NCBI GenBank assembly: GCA_037355855.1 | Contig: CM074759.1 | Span: 3,968,001 to 4,032,000 of the forward strand | Reading direction: 5' to 3' | Origin: Pseudo-nitzschia pungens | Taxonomy: Eukaryota; Bacillariophyta; Bacillariophyceae; Bacillariales; Bacillariaceae | DNA length: 64,000 nucleotides | In this document: piece after piece, positions 22,520 to 33,684 of the stretch | How the letters are laid out: the number at the start of each line of letters is the position of its first letter | Position numbering within the stretch: the first letter of the stretch is position 1 | Made by a program: the position numbers and the translations under genes | The notes under the pieces: model-generated | Databases searched by the model: none | Seen by the model: only the letters and a program-made list of their open reading frames with translations | Told to the model about the DNA's origin: nothing

Positions 22520-22853
22520 AGGGGAAATTGTCAGCTCTTTAAGGGTGAGGGCTATGGACCTTGGGACAATGTCCTTAAGGTACTTGATCTTTAATCGCAA
22601 CACTCTTTTTTGCATGGACCGATTCACACATTCTTCTTCACTGAATCTGTATGCTCTCATTGCTTCAGCTGTGGTATATTTCTTGTTATACTTGGAGACA
22701 TTGGCTAGATGTCTCGCCGCGTCTTCGCTTCTCTCGCATACAGGTAGAGGGTGTCCATTCTTGGAGGATCCAACAGGCGCTGTAACCTTTCCCCCCTATT
22801 GGTGGTTTCTTCTCCTGATTTTGTTCCATTTTTGCTTGGTCAATGTAGAGTTT

Positions 22854-23226
22854 GATTCTCGAAAACGACTCCTCCAATCAATCCGCAAATTGGAGGGCTT
22901 GTCTATCTTTATGTAATAGAGCTCTTCGAAGTGTTCCTGTTTGAATCCGTGGAGAGGGGACCGAGTTATTAATTTTCGCCGTTATTTGGACCGGTTTTTG
23001 CTTGTACTTCTTTGGGGGAGTGTACTCAGTCTACAGTTCGATTCTCGAAAACGACTGCTCCAATCAATCTGCAAATTGGAGGGCTTGTCTAGTATCTTTA
23101 TGTAATAGAGCTCTTCGAAGCGTTCCTGTTTGAATCCGTGGAGAGGGGACCGAGTTATTAATTTTCGCCATTATTTGGACTGGGGTAGTTTTTCGGTCGA
23201 AAAAAAAAGAAGGAATTTTGCTGCTG
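22854..23226. repeat. 186-bp tandem duplication
   Basis: The block from GATTCTCGAAAACGAC through CAAATTGGAGGGCTTG, ATAGAGCTCTTCGAAG and GAGAGGGGACCGAGTTATTA occurs at 22854 and again at 23040 with few changes. A diverged copy of its beginning, including upstream TTTGCTTGGTCA, is seen near 55750-55828. Confidence 0.85.
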
Positions 23227-24554
23227 CTTTGCCAGTTTGTTGCTCCCAAGCAGATGCTCCAATTGGTTCGAAACTTGCAGGTCTCCTTCCTCTGATACTA
23301 TAGATAGAGCCGCTGTAGTATCAGAATTAAGCTGGCGTTGGTTATGGAGCTAGGGGGGGGGGGGGTAGACAGGTCTAGTGTTGTGGTTGTTGCAATAGAG
23401 TTGTTTTTTTGAGTTTTTTGACCTTTTTTTGTGGCCTGGTGTAAGAAAAGGCCGCGCGCCCAATATTAGTCATGTTGGGTATCGTTTGAAAGCTGGTGAC
23501 CTTGCCATTTCTGTCATCAAGTATAAATTAGTGTCCAAGCTGGTGTCTTAGAGTGATTACAGTTGGCAAAAACAGAGGATGTTCTGCTGTTGCTCTGGCT
23601 CATAACCTGTATACAAAAACCAGAAGACTTTAGTTACTAAACCCTTAACCTTACTACAAAATTCTCATCAGCTGTCCCCCGGTTCTACGTCCCCGACTAC
23701 TAATTTCTACTGAAACCCATTCTGTAGTAACTTTCGGGAATGGCTCATAAACAAAATAAGGTTTTTACGCCGTTCGTGCGTACATGTATTGTATTCATAC
23801 TTCGTACGAAGTAGAGCCTAAAACCTTACTTTGTATTCTTACCATATCGGTAAAATGCAACCGTAGTTGCGCGCGCTATGCGCCCGTGCAACTCCTACTA
23901 CATAGTACGTATACATAGGTACGTTCCTAAGTACGCCTCATTTTTTGACGGACGGGACCGTTTTTAATGGCTGAGAGTACAGTACCGGTTGCTCTCTAGA
24001 CCCCCTTAAGATTGCAGGAACAGTAGTTTTTTCTCTGTATATTAACACGGAGGCGCGCAACCTTTGTTGCATTATTAATAAAGACAGGACTCCTGTCTAT
24101 CGAAATTTCTGTCAGTTGCCTCTCCAAAAGCTTCACAAAATCCCCTGTAATCCACTGTTTGCTCACTATTTCACGAAAAAAGACAAAGCACCAAAACACC
24201 AAAACACCATGCCAAGGCTACTGTTACTATTAGTACTACTACTTCTAGTATTAGTAGTAGTAGTGGTGGTAGTGGTAGTAGTAGTAATACTAGTAATAGT
24301 AGTACCAGTAATGGTAGTACTACTACTAGTAGTAGTACTACTACTAGTACTACTTTGATATTTGATAATCAGCAAGAGATATGAATAAGACAACAGAAAC
24401 AGCAATAACAGCAGCCCACGGAGTGCTGGCAAACAATGAGTCTACAGGGGGATACTGTTCAAGCGCTATTGTACATGCTCAGATACTACAAGACACTCCC
24501 CTAGTGCCTTGGGTCGGATGTACCCTTAGGTGTCCCCCGTAGGAAGGGTACGAC
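23227..24554. other. No gene recognised
   Basis: Intergenic DNA with a 13-G run (23353-23365), several short palindromic GTACGTA-type stretches near 23770-23930 and a TAG/CTA microsatellite (24220-24356). No ORF has domain support. Confidence 0.5.
24220..24356. repeat. TAG/CTA trinucleotide microsatellite
   Basis: Imperfect TAG-rich then CTA-rich runs. The overlapping Val-rich and Thr/Ser-rich ORFs are artefacts. Confidence 0.9.
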
Positions 24555-24856
24555 TGTTACGGTCTAGAGTAGAAATATCGGAGTGGTATGAAAATTGTGA
24601 TGTTTAGATACTTTACGAAATATTGTTACGCGGATTAAGAATGGAAACATATAAAAATTGAGGTCCCGAGCATAGCCACATTTTGGCATGCTCTTTGCCA
24701 TAAATGTTGATTCACTGTCGGTTCCCACGATTAGGCATATATCACCTTCTGGGACTCAACCGAAATGTATTCATGATTGGATATATAATATTCGATTCCC
24801 ATATGGGATTCGGTTAATTATTCAATCGTGACTGCTAGCTACGCTAGCTCGTCACA
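24555..24856 (-). repeat. 3' LTR of element C
   Basis: 302 bp, on the minus strand TGTGACGAGCTAGCGTAGC...CGTAACA. Identical to 30484-30785. Confidence 0.93.
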
Positions 24857-24886
24857 TAGTGCCCCATGATTGAACGAATTCCATAC

Positions 24887-26938
24887 TTAGGCTGTCCAAT
24901 GGATCACTGAGTCATCAGATTCAGTATGGTCCGTTGGGAGCTCTTTATAAGGAGTTAGCTTACGAAAGTTAACGGTTTCAGTGACCGTTGGAGTCTTTTG
25001 AATTTTAACAGTACCATTCTCGTGGACTTGGGTAATAGTGAATGGTCCTGTCTTTCGTGGCTGTAGTTTGTCTGGGTCTGGTTCTTGCATCCATACCTTC
25101 TCATTGGGTTGAAAGGTATGTTCCTTGCGTTTGGCATTGTCTCTGAGTAGCGCCTTGTTAATGCCTTGCTGCCTTAGTTGTTGCAATGCCAATAGGTTGG
25201 CAGTTAATGGTAGATCTATCAGCATGTCCCGATTGAATACCAGGGATCCAGGGGATGCCTGTAAGGCAGCATTGACAGCGCATCTGGACGCATGCATGCA
25301 AGTTGCGAGGGCGTTATCCATGAGCTGGCTGGCTCTGGTGTTTGCTTGTGGAGGATTAACATGCACGAGAACTCGTAGGATATCAGCTACTGTGTGATGG
25401 ACGCGCTCGCATATGGCGTTTGATTGGGGGTTCTTGACTGTGGTTGGAATGGCTTGTATCCCATACTGCTTGAGAGTAGTTTGGAATTCAGCTCCTAGGA
25501 ACTCGCCACCATTGTCATGAACGCACCTCATAGGCCTTGGGTATCTTGATAGCCAGCAATTCCTGAATTGGTCTGATACATGATGAGAGGACTTGTCTCT
25601 GATTCTGATGATTTCGAGGAGGTTTGTGACTGGGTCAATACAAGTTAAGGCCTTGAAGTTGTAGTTCTTGCCTTGAGCTGTGATTTTCCATGGGCCTATC
25701 AAGTCAACATGTACTTCATGAAATGGGGCCAGTGGCGCTTCCTTTGGTGGTAGCTTGCCATATTGAGCATTCTGATTCTTGTATTTGACGCAGTGGTCTG
25801 GGCATATGTAGGACTTGCATAGGCTGGTTAGATTGTCAGCATAGAAGCGGGCTGATATAGTTTGTTGTAATCTGGTGGATCCACAATGACCCAACAGAAG
25901 ATGATACCACTTAATGGTATCATTAATGAGGGATGCTGGGATGTAGATTCTCCAGCAGTCCGGGTTGGCTTGATTCGCGTAGCAAAGTATCTTGTTGCCT
26001 TCTAATTCTTGGTAGAAGAAGGCTTTGGATTGAATCTTGAACTTGATGGTTGGATCCTTCTGCTGATGGAGGTATATCTTGTTATAGTTCACCGGACATT
26101 CCATGTCTTGATTATTTGGTAGGTTGACTAAACACTCATTGTTCAGCAAACAGGAGTATAATTCCTGATCTGCGTCATTGCATAAGTGCTGGAATGGGTT
26201 CGGGAACTCTGTTAAAAACAGTTCTTCATCTTGTTCAGGGACTTCAAGTTTCAAGAAATCGATAAGAGTGCCCTTACCAAGGGCTTCTTTCTTCCCCACA
26301 GTAGGTGGATCCATCCGGGGGAGCCTGGAGAAGGCATCAGCAAGAACATTCTTCTTGCCTTCAACATAGGTGAGGTTTACACCGAATTCCTCTAGGAATA
26401 GTCTCCACCGGAGGACTCGTTGGACTGAGAGCGTCCGGAAGGTGAGGTTCTGATGGTCGGTGTATACATTGATAACACCACCAAGCAACATTTTTCGGTA
26501 CTCTTTGCAGCAGAGTACAATTGCTAGGAGTTCTTTTTCCATAGTCGTATAGTTCTTTTGGGCATCAGATAGTTTCTTGGACCAATAGGCTATTGGCTTG
26601 CCATCTTGTATTATAGCAGCGCCCAGCTGTAGGTCTGAGGCATCCGTGTACAGTTCAAAGGGCTTGTTTAGATCTGGATAGGTGTTCAGCGCATCTGCTG
26701 CCACCATTGCTTTCATCTCTTGAAAGGCTTTATCTTGAGCAGGTCCCCAAGTGAAGGCTGAAGGAGCTTTCCTCTGTTTGCCTTTGATGGCAGCTGGTTG
26801 AGGAGCCTGCGTCTTGGGGGTCCCTGTTATGTCAAATAGAGGAGCTAGGACATGAGATCTGCGAGGCCACATATCTCTGTAGTATCCTACTGCGCCAAGG
26901 AAGGACTTGACTTGAGTCACAGTTCGTGGTCGATCCAT
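24887..26938 (-). CDS. Element C pol, second frame: RNase H and integrase
   Basis: 683-codon frame that begins in the second copy of the duplicated segment (MDRPRTVTQVKSFLGAVGYY). It continues with RNase H (LYTDASDLQLGAAI, EKELLAIVLCCKEY, YTDHQNLTF) and the integrase HHCC finger (WYHLLLGHCGSTRLQ, CKSYICPDHC). The DDE core shows HVDLIGPW, CVHDNGGEFLGAEF and NPQSNAICERVHH, and a C-terminal domain ends DDSVIHWTA. It has no protease and lacks the YIDD palm, so it could only be expressed by internal initiation or from an unduplicated ancestor. Confidence 0.85.
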   Translation of the reverse strand: MDRPRTVTQVKSFLGAVGYYRDMWPRRSHVLAPLFDITGTPKTQAPQPAAIKGKQRKAPSAFTWGPAQDKAFQEMKAMVAADALNTYPDLNKPFELYTDASDLQLGAAIIQDGKPIAYWSKKLSDAQKNYTTMEKELLAIVLCCKEYRKMLLGGVINVYTDHQNLTFRTLSVQRVLRWRLFLEEFGVNLTYVEGKKNVLADAFSRLPRMDPPTVGKKEALGKGTLIDFLKLEVPEQDEELFLTEFPNPFQHLCNDADQELYSCLLNNECLVNLPNNQDMECPVNYNKIYLHQQKDPTIKFKIQSKAFFYQELEGNKILCYANQANPDCWRIYIPASLINDTIKWYHLLLGHCGSTRLQQTISARFYADNLTSLCKSYICPDHCVKYKNQNAQYGKLPPKEAPLAPFHEVHVDLIGPWKITAQGKNYNFKALTCIDPVTNLLEIIRIRDKSSHHVSDQFRNCWLSRYPRPMRCVHDNGGEFLGAEFQTTLKQYGIQAIPTTVKNPQSNAICERVHHTVADILRVLVHVNPPQANTRASQLMDNALATCMHASRCAVNAALQASPGSLVFNRDMLIDLPLTANLLALQQLRQQGINKALLRDNAKRKEHTFQPNEKVWMQEPDPDKLQPRKTGPFTITQVHENGTVKIQKTPTVTETVNFRKLTPYKELPTDHTESDDSVIHWTA

Positions 26939-27502
26939 ATGTAGAATGGCTTCTATCTTCTTTCTCCAGGGAAGGTGAGGTTCTTATGGTCAGTGTATAC
27001 GTTGATAACACCACCAAGTAGCATCTTTCGGTACTCTTTGCAGCAGAGTACAATTGCTAGGAGTTCTTTCTCCATAGTAGTATAGTTCTTTTGGGCATCA
27101 GATAGTTTCTTGGACCAATAAGCTATGGGCTTGCCATCTTGGAGTATGGCAGCGCCCAGCTGTAGGTCTGAGGCATCAGTGTACAGTTCAAAGGGCTTGT
27201 TAAGGTCTGGATAGGTGTTCAGCGCATCCGCTGCCACCATTGCTTTCATCTCTTGAAAGGCTTTGTCCTGAGCAGGTCCCCATGTGAAAGCTGAAGGAGC
27301 TTTCCTCTGTTTGGCTTTGATGGTAGCTGCTTGAGGAGTCTGCTTGGGAGTACCAGTGATATCGAAGAGAGGAGCTAGGACATGGGACCTGCGAGGCCAC
27401 ATATCTCTGTAGTATCCTACTGCTCCTAGGAAGGACTTGACTTGAGTGATGGTTCGAGGTCGATCCATTTGTAAGATGGCTTCGATCTTCTTTCTCCATG
27501 GC
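26437..27502 (-). repeat. 533-bp out-of-frame duplication inside element C pol
   Basis: The blocks 26437-26969 and 26970-27502 both encode the RT connection and RNase H start (FLGAVGYYRDMWPRRS to YTDH.NLTF). They differ at many sites, for example TPKTQAPQPAAIKGK against TPKQTPQAATIKAK, far more than the identical LTRs. The junction shifts the frame. Confidence 0.9.
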
Positions 27503-29316
27503 TTAACTGCTGTGGGAGTCATCCAGTAGCCTAGGAAGTCAGTTTCTTGTACAGCCCAATCACACTTGAGTGGGTTGCACTTGAGTCCATTGTGGTTGAG
27601 CCGGTTTAGAATCTTGTCAATGGTTTGCATGTGGAGGTCAAAGGATCCATTGGTCCAGACGCCTATATCATCAATATAAACAGTGCAGTCGGTGTCTTGT
27701 AGAATATCTTCCATTAGTTGTTGGGCAACATCTGGAGAGACTTTGACACCCATTGGCAGTCTTTGGTATTCATAGCAACCATATGGTGTGACTATGGTGC
27801 AGAGTTTCTTGCTTGCGTCGTCTAGTTCAAAGCAGTAGTATTGCATGGACAAGTCAATCTTGGTGAAATGAGTATACTTGCCCCTCTTATTCATGATGTC
27901 TTGTATCCTAGGTATGGGATAAGGTCGGCGCTCAAGAAGTTCATTGAGTTCTCTGAAGTCTGATACCCATCTAACTCTGTTGTCTTTCTTTGGAACAATA
28001 AAGGTTGGGAATGCCCATTCGGCCGGTCCAGTGCAGCGCTTGAGTACTCCATCATTACAGAGATTCTGGAGTTCCCTTTTGAATAGGTCTTCTCTTTTGT
28101 ATGCAACTGGATAAGGCTTTTTGTGTATGGGCTTGGATCCGGGCTTCAGTCTTAGAGAGATCTTCTTGTGGGGATATTTTCCTAGTTCGCCGTTGAATAC
28201 ATTGGGATACTTGTTTAGTATTGCTTGGAATTGTTGTTGCTCTGCTTTGGACATGTGTGATTGTTGTTGTGCAACTGTGGATGGATCTGTTTCTTGGTAG
28301 GCTCTGTCGAGAATAACTTTGGACTTGTATGGATTGGCAAAGGAGAGATCATCAGCAAAGAGTTCAGCATCTTCACGTTCTTCCATGAGTGTAGTGTAGT
28401 CGGACTCATGGTATAGAGAGGTATCTTTCATAGGAATAGTCCGATCCATCCATTGGACTGCTCCTTCTTTGAATAGGAGGTTGATCTGTGCTAGGTGGAG
28501 GAAGTCTCTGCCTAGTATTAGATCATATCTGCAGTCAGGTGAATGGAAGAGTCTTGCTTGTTGTTTGTCGATCGTGTAGTTGCCAAACTCTTGTAGGTTG
28601 AGGTTCTTCATGATGACGTATTCTGTAGTATCGAAGTTTCCATTTGCTGTAGTAGTTATTACTCGATGCTTGCTTCTGATTGGTAGTGTGCCAAATGGCA
28701 GAGCTTTTTTGTTGATTAGGGTTCCGGATGATCCACTATCTAGTAGTGCAAGTAGTGGTCTTGATTTTGTTGGTATGCCTTGTATGTACTGTACTTTTGT
28801 TAAAAGAATGGGAGCCACGTTGCTCTTATTCGGGGATGCCTGTTCTACTGGATTTCCAGTAGTCGACAGCAGCTTTAAATAATTTTGCTCCAGCGCACCT
28901 CCTTTGGTGTAGTCTTTGGAGTTTTGGGTATTGCAATAGAGATTTTTTGCTGTACCTGTGGACCAATTTCTTGCCAGGGACACGAGTGGTCTATTTATTG
29001 CTGCTGTACTATCTTTCGCGTCTGTTGTACCCTTGGATCGATTCGGTATTCGATTCGTATCCATGTTCGTATTGCTCTGTTCTGAGAATCGAACTGTTTT
29101 TGCTGCTGTTGCAGGTTGTGCTGCTGTTGCAGTCATTGCTAAGCGCTCAACAGGACTCCATCCTGTAGGTTCCTTCCCCTTTTTCTCCGGGAGATCTCCT
29201 CCTTGCGTCATCCCAGTCAGCTGTGCTGCACTGGCATCCAGGGCCTGTGGCGCCGGAGGCAAGGTGATTGCTGGTTTTGGTGGACCTTTGGGTCTCTTGG
29301 AGGATTGCTGCTGCAA
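26953..29316 (-). CDS. Element C pol, first frame: protease, RT and partial RNase H
   Basis: 787 codons in the same frame as gag, directly after its UGA. A proline-rich start (PPAPQALDAS, THGG-type motif) is followed by the LARNWSTGTAKNLYC segment and retropepsin DSGSSGTLI near residues 193-201, with YDLILGRDFLHLA near 264. RT follows with KIDLSMQYY (Asp near 488) and VYIDDIGVW (Asp-Asp near 549-550), then the connection domain and RNase H Asp in LYTDASDLQ. The frame ends prematurely (NLTF then PGERR) at the duplication junction, before the end of RNase H. Confidence 0.88.
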   Translation of the reverse strand: MQQQSSKRPKGPPKPAITLPPAPQALDASAAQLTGMTQGGDLPEKKGKEPTGWSPVERLAMTATAAQPATAAKTVRFSEQSNTNMDTNRIPNRSKGTTDAKDSTAAINRPLVSLARNWSTGTAKNLYCNTQNSKDYTKGGALEQNYLKLLSTTGNPVEQASPNKSNVAPILLTKVQYIQGIPTKSRPLLALLDSGSSGTLINKKALPFGTLPIRSKHRVITTTANGNFDTTEYVIMKNLNLQEFGNYTIDKQQARLFHSPDCRYDLILGRDFLHLAQINLLFKEGAVQWMDRTIPMKDTSLYHESDYTTLMEEREDAELFADDLSFANPYKSKVILDRAYQETDPSTVAQQQSHMSKAEQQQFQAILNKYPNVFNGELGKYPHKKISLRLKPGSKPIHKKPYPVAYKREDLFKRELQNLCNDGVLKRCTGPAEWAFPTFIVPKKDNRVRWVSDFRELNELLERRPYPIPRIQDIMNKRGKYTHFTKIDLSMQYYCFELDDASKKLCTIVTPYGCYEYQRLPMGVKVSPDVAQQLMEDILQDTDCTVYIDDIGVWTNGSFDLHMQTIDKILNRLNHNGLKCNPLKCDWAVQETDFLGYWMTPTAVKPWRKKIEAILQMDRPRTITQVKSFLGAVGYYRDMWPRRSHVLAPLFDITGTPKQTPQAATIKAKQRKAPSAFTWGPAQDKAFQEMKAMVAADALNTYPDLNKPFELYTDASDLQLGAAILQDGKPIAYWSKKLSDAQKNYTTMEKELLAIVLCCKEYRKMLLGGVINVYTDHKNLTFPGERR

Positions 29317-30363
29317 TCATGGGAGCCAAATGAGCTCGCCATCAATGCTCCTTTCTGTTCGGCCGCCAAAGTCCGAGTGATAGGATTCCATCGCTGCCTT
29401 CATGTGGGCTTGGAAAGACTCATTACTGCCGGAAAGATCATGAGTATGTGAGTGGAAGGTCTCAGGAGGACTGGGAGTGGCGCCATGGGCTTTGTTGCCG
29501 GGCCCTTTGTAGTTCTTTGAGTATTTGTTTCTGGGACATTCGGACCAGTCGTGGTTGTGTCCTTGGATACGGCAGGGGTTGGATTTCTTTTTGCTCTTGG
29601 GATTATTCTTTTGGTTGCCAGAGCGCTTTTTGTTATTGTTGTTGTTGGAACTATTAGAATTGCCGGAACGTCTTCCATTATTCTTGTTGTTCTTTTGTTT
29701 GCTGAGCCGGTCGAGACTGCTCATGTGGTCGACAATGAACTGAGTAGTGGTGTTTGGAGTGACCCCTTGGTGGATGCGTACATAGTCTTCAATCCAGGAG
29801 TTCGGGTAGCTGTGTAGGAGAATGGTAACTTGCTGGAGATGGTCAAGGTTGTTTACATATCCATGTAATTTTGCTGTATATTTCATGAGAGTAAGGAGTC
29901 GATCGTTGTGATCTTTGCAGGTGGACTCTACTTTCTTTTTACATGCCAGGCTTCGGAGATAAATGTGCATGAGATCCCTGGCATCTTCCGCATTGCAGTA
30001 GTACTTGATAAAGGCTGCAAAGGCTGAATTGAATCCTTGTCTTGTAAGTGGATATAATCTTTGTCCATTTGGTCTGGTGCTTCGTGTCAGGGCTCTCCAT
30101 TCGGTTTGGGCGCTAACACATAAGCAGCGTCCGAAGTACCGGATGAGCGCTGAGTCCTGTACCCCTAGATCTTCTGCTGCGTTCAGGAAGGCCTCTTCGG
30201 TGTGGAGTAACTCTTCTAGACCTCCTTTGTCGGTGAAGAGGGGAATTTTAATGCTGTCGGAATGATCGTCATTGTCGTAGACCGAGAGCGTGATTAGTTT
30301 CGGCTTGGAGCTATCGAAAGAGCTCTTGTAGGAGACCGGTGGTTCTCTGTAGATGCCTGCCAT
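29317..30363 (-). CDS. Element C Gag
   Basis: 348 residues, intact. Starts MAGIYREPPVSYKSSFDSSK. Capsid-like core motifs are DKGGLEELLHTEEAF, ARDLMHIYLRS, VTILLHSYPNSWIEDYVRI and FIVDHMSSLDRL. A basic Asn/Lys/Ser-rich region holds the knuckle CRIQGHNHDWSEC, and the C-terminus ends TERSIDGELIWLP followed by UGA (29317-29319). The next codons continue in frame into Pol, suggesting expression of Gag-Pol by stop-codon readthrough. Confidence 0.88.
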   Translation of the reverse strand: MAGIYREPPVSYKSSFDSSKPKLITLSVYDNDDHSDSIKIPLFTDKGGLEELLHTEEAFLNAAEDLGVQDSALIRYFGRCLCVSAQTEWRALTRSTRPNGQRLYPLTRQGFNSAFAAFIKYYCNAEDARDLMHIYLRSLACKKKVESTCKDHNDRLLTLMKYTAKLHGYVNNLDHLQQVTILLHSYPNSWIEDYVRIHQGVTPNTTTQFIVDHMSSLDRLSKQKNNKNNGRRSGNSNSSNNNNNKKRSGNQKNNPKSKKKSNPCRIQGHNHDWSECPRNKYSKNYKGPGNKAHGATPSPPETFHSHTHDLSGSNESFQAHMKAAMESYHSDFGGRTERSIDGELIWLP

Positions 30364-30432
30364 GTTGCTTGTTGGAGATACAAGGTGCCTCTGTTGTTGA
30401 GGTTAAGGGAGGTTTGGTTGATTGTTTTGAAT

Positions 30433-30483
30433 TCAGTACTGATTTCTACTGTTTCTACTGTAAAGCACAAACAGTAATTACTG
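30433..30483 (-). promoter_or_regulatory. Leader palindromes of element C
   Basis: CAGTAATTACTG (30472-30483) abuts the 5' LTR, and TCAGTACTGA lies at 30433-30442. Confidence 0.6.
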
Positions 30484-30785
30484 TGTTACGGTCTAGAGTA
30501 GAAATATCGGAGTGGTATGAAAATTGTGATGTTTAGATACTTTACGAAATATTGTTACGCGGATTAAGAATGGAAACATATAAAAATTGAGGTCCCGAGC
30601 ATAGCCACATTTTGGCATGCTCTTTGCCATAAATGTTGATTCACTGTCGGTTCCCACGATTAGGCATATATCACCTTCTGGGACTCAACCGAAATGTATT
30701 CATGATTGGATATATAATATTCGATTCCCATATGGGATTCGGTTAATTATTCAATCGTGACTGCTAGCTACGCTAGCTCGTCACA
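30484..30785 (-). repeat. 5' LTR of element C
   Basis: 302 bp, identical to the 3' LTR, followed on the plus strand by target duplication ACGAC. Confidence 0.93.
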
Positions 30786-32468
30786 ACGACACGTACCCTT
30801 GGGGGGTATCGGGGGGGCGTGCATGAATTCCAGTACTCATGCCACGTAAAAAAGAATATCTAATCAAATACAGTACCGTAGTATCTAATTTACATACAAT
30901 TCTACGTCGTTAATTGTACTCATAAAGCTTACTCGTCATAAGGTTATGATATACACCACTCACTTGCACGGCACAAGGTACACCACTCACTTTTGTCTAC
31001 CATTTCTACGTAAGGTTTACTGCACTCTCAATTGAATACTAATAGTAATTACGTGCCATTTTTATTCACTTACTTAGGTACAAAGGGTACGCTTGTACCC
31101 CGAACAAACAAACAGAAAAATTGATCATTAACAACCTACTAGTTAGACACAAAATAAGCTATTCTAGTCAAATGGAAGCCTTCCAGGACGTCAGAAAAGG
31201 TCTTTTCCAATTATTTTGAGCCCACTTTGGTCCAGAACGACCAAGTAGAAGCTAAGATCTATCCAATTGCAACTTGACAAAAGGGGACGCCCTGTACCCT
31301 CCAGGGGGTACTTCATTCCAAGGCACTAGAGGTACAATAGTATTAGTCAATAGTGGGGGCATGATTTAGTGCTATATTTAAAGGAGTTAGCTCAGCTCAG
31401 CTCAGCTCTGTATTTGTGACAGCATCTTGTTCCCTTGTAGCATAGCACTCCAGCATGGGCATGGTGATACCAATGGTGGTATGCATCTTACTACTACTAC
31501 TAGTAGTAGTAGTAGTATTACTAGCATCATTTCATGTATTTGTACAATACTACTAGTTCCATGAGAACATCTAAACAAGTGTGAGCTCTGGTATATCAAA
31601 CAAACAATCGCATCTGGAATACATGCTGGCGCCTATCAGGACAGTACTCTAGCTAGGTAGTACCAGTAGTAGTATCCTGGCAGCCTTGCACCAACACCAC
31701 CCTGTTTCACTACTACTAGTAGTACTAGTACTAGTAGTACTAGTACTAGTAGTACTAGTAGTATTGCTGTTTGTTTTGTTGGCTAGGCGAAGTACCCCTG
31801 TTGTTGCTGCTAAGGCATGTTTTTAGTTCAGGTTTATTGTTGTTAGTACCCTTGTTGGTCTGCGGATCTGCTCTCCTTCAGAATGGCCGAAGAGATGTCA
31901 AGTAAAATCAGATAACATCTAAAGAAAAAATGAATGTCAAGTTTTCGACTTAAAAATATTTTTGTGATGCGTTCTACCGGTCTCTTGCTCACACCCATCT
32001 GAGTGAGAGTGAATGCCATGTAGGATTGTACGTGTTTCCCTGGTACTCATTCTTTTTGTAACCAAATGAGTTTTGTGCGCCCCAAATGAGCCCACGTAGA
32101 AATTCTACATGTTTTCTGGTACTCATTCTTTTTAGTTGCATACTGTGTAGTTACCATCACCGTATTAGCTTTACGATTGAGCCACGATCATAAATTACCA
32201 TCAGGTTTCTAGACCAGACACAAAGATTACTACCGTATTACCATCACGGTACGTATTACGGAAAACCGAAGATTTTTATCACTATCTTACTTCGGTTCTT
32301 GAACTCTTTTCTTTCTTCTTCCTTTTTTATTTTGAAGTCTTGGTTGTTGTCGACAGACTCAAGTCTCACATCGTAATCTGATGATGAACTATTCTTTCAC
32401 GGTTTTCCGTCTTCGTTACATATTATGTTTCAAAAACACGCATATGCACTTTCATTCATCATTAAAAA
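30786..32468. other. No gene recognised; microsatellites
   Basis: AT-rich DNA with CTA/TAG microsatellites at about 31483-31524 and 31706-31762 and a (CTCAG) run at 31388-31406. The last 200 bp is probably the 5' flank of the gene starting at 32469. The short ORFs lack support. Confidence 0.5.
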
Positions 32469-33255
32469 ATGAATGAAAACATGCATCTTCACTCGACACC
32501 AACAATTCGATCGGTGGTTGAAGAATCGAGAAAAAATACTATATGGATGTCATCAAAAGAAGCTGCTAGTCAAAACGAAGAAGCATTAAACGAAGATATC
32601 GAATGTGGAAACACTGGCGGATGCATATCTCTTATCGAAGACCTATCGATTGTGAACTCTGAAGAACGATACGTTTCGGAAGGTACGTTTTTGCACATTC
32701 TGATTTTCTATTTCAGGCCCTAATCAAATAATCCTCGTGACTAAGTGCTTATAGTGCCGAACTATCTTTGTCATGCATACCCTGAAAAAATGTCGACGCA
32801 AAAAAATACTTGTATTTAGCAAGGGGAATGACGATTGCGAGCGAAGTCCAACGCCTTTCGTGGTTTTCCATCGAATCCTTCCACCAATCACAGTCCGAGA
32901 TGGAATCTCTTTTGATGAAATTGAAACGAAACCAGGAAAGAAAATGTCGTTTTTACTATGTCTCCATTTCGTTCAGTATCGTTTTCATATTCGCTTATAT
33001 CTTGGCGTCATTTTTCGTCGTGCCAAGCAATGGAACAAAAGATACGATTGGCATGGGTGATGAATATGTGGAGCAAAGCACTATGACCTACAAAACTCCT
33101 AAGGTATTGGTACCTTCTTTCTATACAATGCACCAGCCATAACAACAAAGATTTAAAAAGATCAGTTCTGAATTATTAATTTTGCATTTGCTTTGAAGCT
33201 TTACAAGGGGGTTTGGGATTCTGCTGCACCTTCCATTGAAACGCGATTGACTTGA
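32469..33255 (+). CDS. Small single-pass membrane protein of unknown function (three exons)
   Basis: The exon model is 32469-32682, 32820-33103 and 33199-33255, with GT-AG introns of 137 and 95 bp and compatible phases (1 and 0), giving 184 residues. The N-terminal part is acidic and Ser-rich. A coiled-coil-like, charged stretch (QSEMESLLMKLKRNQERK) precedes a single hydrophobic helix, YYVSISFSIVFIFAYILASF, and a short C-terminal domain ends TPKLYKGVWDSAAPSIETRLT. It looks like a type II or tail-region membrane protein. I recognise no family. The third exon is short and the second donor (GTATTG) is weak, so the C-terminus is uncertain. Confidence 0.45.
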
Positions 33256-33684
33256 ATTCGCATCTTATCGAACAATCCGTATTCTTTCTGCATCTGTTGG
33301 GCAAAATTCGATGAGCTGCGAGCGTCATACCCTTTTGCGTTTGATAAATTTTATGCCTTGATTGACTGAGGGTAAGAAAATGGAAGATATCAGCGGCACA
33401 TAGTGAGAAGAGTAAAGATGACTTTCAGTAATATTGGTTGGGCGTGGTATGGAACCGTGAATAGCAGGATGATTGCCTCTGCTATGTTGCACTCTGTCGA
33501 AAGACCCGCAGACAACTCAACATAAAACCTGTAGTACACGACGGAACTAGGTGACAGGAAAACCTACAACTGTAAAAAGTTGAAGTATCGTCAATGCTTG
33601 TTCTAATCGGATTTTCTGATTCCTATTAATGAAAACATCAACGAATGTCAATGTACTGCGACAGGTTTTTGGTTGAAATACAAT
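33256..33684. other. Intergenic, no gene recognised
   Basis: Convergent intergenic space between the membrane-protein gene and the PA28 gene. No ORF or RNA gene is supported. Confidence 0.5.

Larger units (their letters stand above)
24555..30785 (-). mobile_element. Gypsy LTR retrotransposon C, full length with identical LTRs
   Basis: 6,231-bp minus-strand element with 302-bp LTRs that are identical on base-by-base reading, and target duplication ACGAC (24550-24554 and 30786-30790). Order is gag, in-frame UGA, then pol (protease, RT, RNase H, integrase). Pol is interrupted by an out-of-frame 533-bp duplication of the RT-connection/RNase H region. The insertion is very recent but this copy cannot make a complete Pol. 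Confidence 0.93.

Noticed and set aside
31370..31420. tRNA-like GGAGTTAGCTCAGC start
   Set aside because: Only a D-arm-like GCTCAG repeat; no acceptor pairing, anticodon or T-arm could be folded.
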